Part shown: in pieces, positions 36,324 to 42,606 of the stretch
How positions within the stretch are numbered: position 1 is the stretch's first letter
Layout: every line of letters begins with the position of its first letter
Source: Balneolaceae bacterium UBA7797
GTDB taxonomy: Bacteria > Bacteroidota > Rhodothermia > Balneolales > Balneolaceae
Reading direction: 5' to 3'
Assembly: GCA_002480645.1 (NCBI GenBank)
Contig: DLCN01000010.1
Coordinates: 1-42,606 of the forward strand
DNA length: 42,606 bases
Made by a program: the position numbers and the translations under genes
Notes under the pieces: generated by a model
The model's database searches: none
Told to the model about the DNA's origin: nothing
Seen by the model: only the letters and a program-made list of their open reading frames with translations

Positions 36324-37247
36324 TTATTTTATTGCGATCAGGTTCTTGCTTCTGTTCTTAAGCAGACATTCCGGGATCACTTCTATGATTTCCTCTTTTA
36401 AGCATTGCACTAAACGGGATTTGGAGAAATTCCGGTGTGTACAAATGCTCACTTCACGCACCGGTTCCGGATGCTGAAACCGTCGTAATTTCTTTCGGTC
36501 TTTCTCATTAAGTTGAAGCGTTGCCAGTTCCGGTAAAATGGTGATCCCCTCCTGCATATCCACCAGTTTCTTCAACGTTTCTATACTTCCTGCCTGATAT
36601 TCGAATTGAGACGAGGTTTTTCGTTTAAGATCGCACAATTTAAAAATCTGTGTACGAAAACAATGTCCCTCTTCCAGCAACCATAATTCATCGGTATTGA
36701 TGTCTTCTGAGGTCACAAATTCCTTGTCCGACATTTGATTAGTATACACCCAGAATGGCTCATAGAATAACGGATCCTCAAAGATCGAAGCCTCATCAAC
36801 CGGTGTTACTAAAATACCGGCATCTATTTTCGACTGCTTCAACTTTTCGATGATACGCTCCGTGGTTAATTCAGAGATCCTGAGTTTTATCTTCGGATAT
36901 TTCCGGATAAAAGAATTCACGAACAGCGGGATCAGGTATGGTGCGAGGGTTGGGATCACTGCAACATCCAGCACTCCGCTGGGTTCTTCTTCCGATTCCT
37001 GCCGGATCTGTTTCATCGCTCTGGTACTCACGATCACACTTCTGGCGTATTCAAGGATCCGTTCTCCGTCGGGAGTTGGTACAATTGGCTTCTTTCGCCG
37101 GTCGAAAATGATGATACCCAGTTCTTCTTCAAGCTTCTGAACCATCATACTCAACGTAGGCTGGGAAACATTGCAGGTTTTTGCAGCCCGATTGAAGTGC
37201 CTTTCCTCATCGAGCGCGACGATATATTCCAGTTGTTGTATATTCAT
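36324..37247 (-). CDS. oxyR: LysR-type peroxide sensor OxyR
   Basis: Transcription regulator that forms a disulfide when oxidised by H2O2. An N-terminal helix-turn-helix (LEYIVALDEERHFNRAAKTC) precedes the sensing domain. The two sensor cysteines are C196 and C205 in EEGHCFRTQIFKLCDLK, with the same eight-residue gap as E. coli C199/C208. I chose the ATG ending at 37247, which starts at MNIQQLEY; an upstream frame adds 12 residues that lie over a regulatory palindrome. It is divergent from katG, its expected target. Confidence 0.9.
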   Translation of the reverse strand: MNIQQLEYIVALDEERHFNRAAKTCNVSQPTLSMMVQKLEEELGIIIFDRRKKPIVPTPDGERILEYARSVIVSTRAMKQIRQESEEEPSGVLDVAVIPTLAPYLIPLFVNSFIRKYPKIKLRISELTTERIIEKLKQSKIDAGILVTPVDEASIFEDPLFYEPFWVYTNQMSDKEFVTSEDINTDELWLLEEGHCFRTQIFKLCDLKRKTSSQFEYQAGSIETLKKLVDMQEGITILPELATLQLNEKDRKKLRRFQHPEPVREVSICTHRNFSKSRLVQCLKEEIIEVIPECLLKNRSKNLIAIK

Positions 37248-37251
37248 ATTT

Positions 37252-37268
37252 GATAGATGATACCTATC
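37252..37268. promoter_or_regulatory. OxyR half-site palindrome
   Basis: ATAG-A-T-GAT-A-C-CTAT (37253-37267) fits ATAGnTnnnAnCTAT at every fixed base. It sits just before the oxyR ATG and about 160 bases from katG. A second half-site at the expected 22-base offset is poor, so binding strength is uncertain. Confidence 0.6.
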
Positions 37269-37427
37269 ACAATATAAATACAATTGATTTGATATATCGT
37301 ATTAATACTGTCATTTTCCGTTAGAATTTCAAAGAGACCATCATGCTGTTTCAATTATCCATAGTCAGTTCATTTTTCTATACAGCCTGGTGATAATCAA
37401 TAATTTTTTAATCCAAGAAGGAATAAG

Positions 37428-39665
37428 ATGGCCGAGAATAAAGAACAGAACGGGCACTCCCATGCTGAGGGAGATATCAGTAAATGCCCATTTCATAATG
37501 GTAGCATGGACAAATTAGCCGGAGGTGCCGGCACCAAAAATAAAGATTGGTGGCCTGAAACGATCAACCTAAATATCCTCCGACAGCATTCGAATTTATC
37601 AAATCCCTTTGGTGATGATTTCAGTTATGCCGATGAATTCAGCAAACTGGATCTGGCTGCAGTAAAAAAAGATATTGAAGCTGTGTTAACCGACTCGCAA
37701 GACTGGTGGCCGGCCGATTACGGGCACTACGGTCCGTTTATGATCAGAATGGCATGGCACAGTGCGGGTACCTACCGCGTGGTTGATGGTCGCGGAGGAA
37801 CCGTAGGTGGGCAACAGCGTTTTGCCCCGTTGAACAGTTGGCCGGATAATGCCAACCTGGATAAAGCCCGACGTCTTTTATGGCCGGTAAAACAAAAGTA
37901 TGGTAAGAAATTATCCTGGGCGGATCTGATCATCCTTGCAGGTAATGTGGGCCTCGAATCTATGGGCTTCAAAACATTTGGATTTGCCGGTGGTCGTGCT
38001 GATGACTGGGAAGCAGATCAATCTGTGAACTGGGGTCCGGAAAAAGTATGGGTAGCTGACGAACGTCATGATGAAGATGGAAATCTGGAAGGAGCGCTCG
38101 CTGCCGATCATATGGGACTTATCTATGTGAATCCTGCCGGCCCGAACGGTGATCCGGATCCGGCCAAAGCAGCTAAATACATCCGTAATTCATTCAAGCG
38201 AATGGCGATGAATGATGAGGAAACCGTGGCTTTGATCGCGGGTGGCCATACTTTTGGTAAATCTCATGGTGCTGGTCCGCATGAACATAAAGGAGCAGAA
38301 CCTGAAGGCGCCAGCATCGAAGAACAAGGTTTTGGATGGACCAGTGATTTTGGTACCGGTAAAGGTGCCGATACCATTACGGATGGTGAAGAAGGTGCCT
38401 GGACCAACAACCCAATCCAGTGGGATATGGGATTCTTCGAAAACTTATTCGGATACGAGTGGGAGATCACACACAGCCCGGCTGGCGACGTACAATGGCA
38501 GCCTAAGAATGGTGAAGGTGCCGATACGGTGATCGACGCTCACGATCCTGACAAGAAGAATGCCCCGATGATGTTTACCACGGATCTGGCTTTACGGGTA
38601 GATCCCGATTATGAGAAGATCTCCAGAAGGTTTTATGAGAATCCGGATGAGTTTGCAGATGCTTTTGCCCGTGCATGGTATAAATTGACCCACCGTGATA
38701 TGGGACCTAAAGCTCTGCTACTCGGTCCTGAAGTTCCTGAAGAAGAACTGTTATGGCAGGACCCGATCCCGGAAGCTACGTATGAACTCATTGACGGGAA
38801 CGATGTTGACGAATTAAAAGCTAAGATCTCCGATTCAGGATTATCCGTATCCGAACTGGTATCTACTGCATGGGCATCTGCATCTACTTTCCGGGGCTCC
38901 GACAAACGAGGCGGTGCAAATGGTGGACGAATTCGTCTTGCCCCACAAAAGGATTGGAAAGTAAATAACCCAAGTCAGCTCGCTAACGTACTTGATGTGT
39001 ATGCCGGAATTCAATCGGCTTTCAATGAGGCGCAAAGTGGAAATAAACAAGTCTCCATGGCCGACCTGATCGTTTTAGGAGGTGTTGTAGGCATTGAGAA
39101 GGCCGCAAAGGATGCCGGCCATGATGTAACGGTTCCATTCACCCCGGGCAGAACAGACGCTACACAGGAACAAACAGATATAGAATCATTTAGCTGGATG
39201 GAGCCTGAAGCCGATGCATTCAGAAATTACTACGCGCCGGATTATGAGACTTCTCCGGAAGAATTGTTAGTAGATAAAGCTCAGCTACTCACGTTAACCG
39301 CGCCTGAAATGACCGCGTTGATCGGTGGTATGCGTGTACTGGATACCAATTTTGATAAATCAAAATATGGAGTGTTCACTGACAAGCCGGGCACCCTTAC
39401 TAACGACTTTTTCAAAAACCTGCTGGATATGAGCACCAAATGGGTGGCTCTTTCAGAACGTAAAGATGTATTTGAAGGTCGTGACCGGGCATCCGACAAC
39501 TTTAAATGGACAGCAACCCGGGCTGACCTGATTTTCGGGTCAAACTCAGAGCTTCGTGCGCTTGCCGAAGTTTACGGTTGCGAAGATGGCGAAGAGAAAT
39601 TCATTGCAGATTTTGTTAACGCCTGGACCAAAGTGATGAATCTGGATCGATTTGATCTGGATTGA
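37428..39665 (+). CDS. katG: catalase-peroxidase
   Basis: Haem enzyme that destroys H2O2. In the 745 residues, the distal triad is R107-W110-H111 and the proximal ligand is H274 in AGGHTFGK. The Met-Tyr-Trp crosslink needed for catalase activity is W110-Y233-M259 with spacing identical to M. tuberculosis KatG. The C-terminal duplicated domain is present. The start is ATG with AAGAAGGAA just upstream. It is transcribed away from oxyR and ends at a terminator. Confidence 0.97.
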   Translation: MAENKEQNGHSHAEGDISKCPFHNGSMDKLAGGAGTKNKDWWPETINLNILRQHSNLSNPFGDDFSYADEFSKLDLAAVKKDIEAVLTDSQDWWPADYGHYGPFMIRMAWHSAGTYRVVDGRGGTVGGQQRFAPLNSWPDNANLDKARRLLWPVKQKYGKKLSWADLIILAGNVGLESMGFKTFGFAGGRADDWEADQSVNWGPEKVWVADERHDEDGNLEGALAADHMGLIYVNPAGPNGDPDPAKAAKYIRNSFKRMAMNDEETVALIAGGHTFGKSHGAGPHEHKGAEPEGASIEEQGFGWTSDFGTGKGADTITDGEEGAWTNNPIQWDMGFFENLFGYEWEITHSPAGDVQWQPKNGEGADTVIDAHDPDKKNAPMMFTTDLALRVDPDYEKISRRFYENPDEFADAFARAWYKLTHRDMGPKALLLGPEVPEEELLWQDPIPEATYELIDGNDVDELKAKISDSGLSVSELVSTAWASASTFRGSDKRGGANGGRIRLAPQKDWKVNNPSQLANVLDVYAGIQSAFNEAQSGNKQVSMADLIVLGGVVGIEKAAKDAGHDVTVPFTPGRTDATQEQTDIESFSWMEPEADAFRNYYAPDYETSPEELLVDKAQLLTLTAPEMTALIGGMRVLDTNFDKSKYGVFTDKPGTLTNDFFKNLLDMSTKWVALSERKDVFEGRDRASDNFKWTATRADLIFGSNSELRALAEVYGCEDGEEKFIADFVNAWTKVMNLDRFDLD

Positions 39666-39719
39666 TTCACCCGGCTTAACATAGCCATAGCATAATACTA
39701 TCTATATCAATCACACTTG

Positions 39720-39751
39720 AAAGGGAAGCATGGAAATGCCTCCCTTTTTTT
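39720..39751 (+). terminator. terminator of katG
   Basis: A 12-base stem (39720-39731 with 39736-39747, one mismatch) has a 4-base loop and is followed by a T-run. Confidence 0.88.
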
Positions 39752-39889
39752 ATTGCATAAACACTCTGTATTGCAACACAGGTGTACGGTACTTTGAAAA
39801 AAATATGTAAGGAGTTCATTTCTCATACGTCTTGCTTATTAACCCATTATTAACTGATGGATAACCATTAATCACAAATTGTAAATGTT

Positions 39890-40273
39890 ATGAGTATAAA
39901 ATATAATGTGATTGAGCGAGGCGAGCCCGGAGTTGAGGGCGGAGGAACTAAAAAGTATTATGCTTCTACGATAACGAATGGCACCTCTGGTATCGACGAA
40001 TTGTCGAATCGTATTGAAAAGATAAGTACCGTAAGCGGCGCTGATATCCGTGCCGTATTGTACTCGATTGTAGATGTGGTACCGGAACTGCTTGCCAACG
40101 GGCAAATTGTTACCATCGGTGAACTTGGCAGTTTCAGGGTTAGCATTAGTAGTGAACCCAGTGATACAGCAGAGGAAGTAAGCGCCTCGAATATTAAAAA
40201 GGCTAAAATTCTGTTCCGGCCAGGTAAAAAGTTCAAAACCATGCTGGCTACCCTGGAGTATCAGAAGGCCTAA
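39890..40273 (+). CDS. HU-related DNA-binding protein
   Basis: The 127-residue protein matches the Bacteroidetes HU-related family. A short N-terminal extension is followed by the HU-like core, with TGIDELS-like helices and GQIVTIGELGSFRVSISSE. These proteins bind DNA as dimers and probably compact or regulate it. The start is ATG. It sits between katG and the restriction-methylase gene, and ends at a terminator. Confidence 0.82.
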   Translation: MSIKYNVIERGEPGVEGGGTKKYYASTITNGTSGIDELSNRIEKISTVSGADIRAVLYSIVDVVPELLANGQIVTIGELGSFRVSISSEPSDTAEEVSASNIKKAKILFRPGKKFKTMLATLEYQKA

Positions 40274-40338
40274 CTGAATGTAATCCCCTGAAGGATGAGG
40301 GACGCCATGTACAGGCTTCCCGCACAATAAAAAGAAGG

Positions 40339-40367
40339 CGTGTTGTTCTATTCAGCACGTCTTTTTT
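40339..40367 (+). terminator. terminator of the HU-related gene
   Basis: A 7-bp stem (CGTGTTG 40339-40345 with CAGCACG 40353-40359) has a 7-base loop and is followed by TCTTTTTT. Confidence 0.8.
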
Positions 40368-40389
40368 AATGGCTACCCTCCTACCCAGC

Positions 40390-40471
40390 AAACATGCCAA
40401 CGTTTCTTCAAAAACATAGTGTTGTTTTCATCAAAACATAACGTTCAACCATTTGGTTGATGCGCATGTTT
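40390..40471. repeat. nested palindromes upstream of the restriction-methylase
   Basis: AAACATGC (40390-40397) is inverted as GCATGTTT (40464-40471). Two AACGTT words (40399-40404, 40440-40445) lie inside, as does the 16-base palindrome TCAACCATTTGGTTGA (40445-40460). It could be an operator for a control protein. Confidence 0.5.
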
Positions 40472-40593
40472 TTAAATAGTTGATGTAATTTGCACACGAA
40501 ATCACCCTCCTGCCTCACTTACAGGATTTAATTTTCAATTGTACTTAACTCCTGTTTTTCTTAGTGTAAGAGCGAAAATTAAAGAACCGGAAC

Positions 40594-42606
40594 ATGTCTA
40601 AAGATCCAAAACGAGTACGGCAGTCAATAAACAAAGCGTGGCTTAAGGTGAAGCCTAATCGCAGTGCCATTGATGGCTTTAAGAGTCACCTGATACAACT
40701 TATTGACCGGATAGATGAGAATAAATATGAAGAATTTCATAAAAAACTGGTCTCCGATTTTCTGGAGGATACCTATTACCGGGGAAAACACTATATAAAT
40801 ATCAAAGAAAGAAGCGATCAGGTGATCCATAACGGCAAGGAGCCGGAAAGTACGGTCGGGGTGATTATTGAAGCGAAGAAACCCACGAATAAGGCTGAGA
40901 TGCTTTCGAAGGAGAACATCAACACGAAAGCCTTTCATGAGCTGCTGCTGTATTATCTCAAGGAACGCATCACCCATAAGAATCTGGAACTGAAACATCT
41001 CATCGCCACAAATATCTACGAGTGGTTTGTGTTTGATGCCGCTGTATTCGAAAAAGCTTTTGCAAAGAATAAGAAACTGGTGAAACAGTTTGAGGATTTT
41101 GAAGCCGGACGGCTCTCGGGCACCACCACCGAGTTCTTTTACAGCAATATTGCCCAGCCTTTTGTAGAGGAAGTAAAGGATTCACTGGAGTTTACGTGGC
41201 TGGATATCCGCACGTACGATAAGCCCCTTCGCAATAACGATAAGAAAGACGATGCCAAGCTGATTGCCCTATATAAGTTGTTTTCGCCGGAGCATCTGCT
41301 CAAACTCCCGTTTGCCAATGACAGCAATTCACTGGATAACCGCTTCTACAAAGAACTGTTACATCTCATCGGACTGGAGGAAGTGAAAGACGGCGGTAAG
41401 AAAGTAATTCAGCGACCCAAAGCCGGAGACCGTAACAAAGGCTCTTTGCTGGAAAATACCATCACCCAAATTGAAAGCCTCGACAAGCTCTCGCGGGTAC
41501 CGAATGTGAGTCAGTACGGTGCAACCCGCGAAGAACGCCTGTTTAATGTAGGGCTGGAACTCTGCATCACATGGGTGAACCGGATTCTGTTCCTGAAATT
41601 GCTGGAAGCTCAGCTGATCAGCTATCATAATGGAGATGACAGCTACGCCTTCCTGAATCTGAAGCGCATTAAAGATTATGATGAACTGAACACTCTGTTT
41701 TTTCAGGTGCTGGCACGAAAGTATGAAGAGCGTTCGGAGGAGATCAACACGCTGTTTGATAAGGTGCCGTACCTGAACAGTTCGCTGTTTGAGCCTACCG
41801 AAATGGAGCACAACACGCTGTTTGTGAGCAATCTGCGGGATAACCGGATGCTTCCCATCATGAGCGGAACCGTGCTGAAAGGCGATCAGGGTAAGAAACG
41901 CTCGGGAGAGTTGAACGCCCTCGAATACCTGTTTGCTTTTCTGGATGCCTACGATTTCAGCAGTGAGGGCGGCGAGGATATTCAGGAGGATAACAAAACG
42001 CTGATTAATGCCTCCGTGCTGGGACTCATTTTCGAGAAGATAAACGGCTATAAAGACGGCTCGTTCTTCACCCCCGGCTTCATCACCATGTACATGTGCC
42101 GGGAAACCATTCGTCGCGCCGTGGTACAGAAATTCAATGAGGTGAAAGGTTGGAAATGTGAATCATTGGATGATGTATATGATAAGATTGAAGACCGTAG
42201 CGAAGCCAATACCATCATCAACAGTATTAAGATTTGTGATCCTGCCGTGGGTTCGGGGCACTTTCTGGTATCGGCACTGAACGAGATTCTGGCCATCAAG
42301 CACGATTTGCGGGTATTGCAGGATCGGGAAGGCCGACGATTGAAGGAATACGAGCTGGTGGTAGAAAACGATGAGCTGATTGTAACCGACGAAGAGGGCG
42401 CGTTGTTCGAATACCATCCGGATAGTAAAGAAAGTCAACGCGTGCAGGAAACGCTGTTCCACGAAAAGCAGACCATTATCGAAAACTGCCTGTTCGGGGT
42501 GGATATCAATCCGAATTCGGTAAAAATCTGCCGCCTCCGTCTGTGGATTGAACTGCTGAAGCATGCGTATTACCGCAGTCATTCAGAATACTATGACTTT
42601 ATCAAG
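40594..42606 (+). CDS. type IIG restriction enzyme/N6-adenine methylase, DUF7149/Eco57I-like (partial)
   Basis: The frame is open from ATG 40594 to the window edge (671 codons, no stop), so the 3' end is missing; full-length relatives are about 1000-1300 residues. The N-terminus carries a nuclease-like GVIIEAKKP (E93, K95). The methylase part follows, with FFTPGF at 491-496, SAM motif I D549-PAVGSGHF and the D637-INP motif. The NPPY motif lies past the edge. The combination of a PD-(D/E)xK-like and a methylase domain in one chain, as in single-protein type IIG or phage-defence enzymes, is the best reading. No specificity partner is visible upstream. Confidence 0.85.
   Translation, partial: MSKDPKRVRQSINKAWLKVKPNRSAIDGFKSHLIQLIDRIDENKYEEFHKKLVSDFLEDTYYRGKHYINIKERSDQVIHNGKEPESTVGVIIEAKKPTNKAEMLSKENINTKAFHELLLYYLKERITHKNLELKHLIATNIYEWFVFDAAVFEKAFAKNKKLVKQFEDFEAGRLSGTTTEFFYSNIAQPFVEEVKDSLEFTWLDIRTYDKPLRNNDKKDDAKLIALYKLFSPEHLLKLPFANDSNSLDNRFYKELLHLIGLEEVKDGGKKVIQRPKAGDRNKGSLLENTITQIESLDKLSRVPNVSQYGATREERLFNVGLELCITWVNRILFLKLLEAQLISYHNGDDSYAFLNLKRIKDYDELNTLFFQVLARKYEERSEEINTLFDKVPYLNSSLFEPTEMEHNTLFVSNLRDNRMLPIMSGTVLKGDQGKKRSGELNALEYLFAFLDAYDFSSEGGEDIQEDNKTLINASVLGLIFEKINGYKDGSFFTPGFITMYMCRETIRRAVVQKFNEVKGWKCESLDDVYDKIEDRSEANTIINSIKICDPAVGSGHFLVSALNEILAIKHDLRVLQDREGRRLKEYELVVENDELIVTDEEGALFEYHPDSKESQRVQETLFHEKQTIIENCLFGVDINPNSVKICRLRLWIELLKHAYYRSHSEYYDFIK

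Larger units (their letters stand above)
40274..40593. other. 320-base leader of the restriction-methylase gene
   Basis: It holds the HU-gene terminator and then a set of palindromes and inverted repeats at 40390-40471. I see no further gene. Confidence 0.5.

Noticed and set aside
37248..37283. 12-residue N-terminal extension of OxyR
   Set aside because: It overlaps the OxyR half-site and is not part of the LysR family start.
37274..37288. second OxyR half-site
   Set aside because: It matches only part of the consensus and is one base off the expected 22-base offset.

Overview
The window looks like chromosomal DNA of a heterotrophic bacterium of the Bacteroidota/Balneolota (FCB) group, with moderate GC. 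Balneolia relatives such as Gracilimonas or Balneola would fit. This placement is an inference from gene content: an S13 PBP4-like enzyme, a Bacteroidetes-type HU-related protein, DUF5117-type metalloprotease plus Asp-box repeat secreted proteins, DUF4342, and a DUF7149-type restriction-methylase. Several genes start with TTG or GTG. I see no rRNA, tRNA, CRISPR array or insertion sequence.

Layout. 257-3164 (-): gltX followed closely by dacB. 3314-5254 (+): a WbqC-like protein and an MFS transporter. 5285-8188 (-): a lipoprotein with a TonB C-terminal domain, a sterol-desaturase-type hydroxylase and a DASS sodium/anion symporter. 8322-16857 (-): three large exported proteins (Asp-box beta-propeller protein, DUF5117-type zinc metalloprotease, GH3 glucosidase with PA14 insert), each followed by its own hairpin terminator, suggesting a periplasmic or surface degradation set. 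16937-19347 (-): two unrecognised proteins, one with seven 30-residue repeats behind a membrane anchor and one cytosolic Cys/His-rich. 19484-29412 (-): a long, tightly packed run of yifB/comM, possibly a tiny membrane peptide, priA, a GCS2-CBS fusion, an aspartoacylase-like zinc hydrolase, scpB, an RluB-type pseudouridine synthase and an alpha/beta hydrolase. 29500-30685 (+): a DUF4342 protein and a CPBP membrane protease. 30702-32580 (-): trxB and a lipoprotein. 32856-36321 (+): the three-gene split transhydrogenase and a lipoprotein FKBP isomerase. 36324-39665: divergent oxyR and katG, an oxidative-stress pair with a motif-perfect OxyR half-site. 39890 to the end (+): an HU-related protein and a large type IIG-like restriction-methylase cut by the window edge.

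Themes. Redox defence is concentrated at 30.7-39.7 kb (TrxB, NADPH-making transhydrogenase, OxyR, KatG). The long minus-strand run mixes DNA maintenance (PriA, ScpB, YifB) with an amide-bond-forming ligase and a zinc amidohydrolase-like partner.

Best leads for something not routinely described: the PriA whose second zinc site has lost two of its four cysteines at exactly aligned positions, the abutting GCS2-CBS/aspartoacylase pair, the 12-cysteine protein with a CHQ motif, the in-register 30-residue repeat protein, and the palindrome-rich leader of the restriction-methylase. No single undescribed system is proven by the sequence alone.
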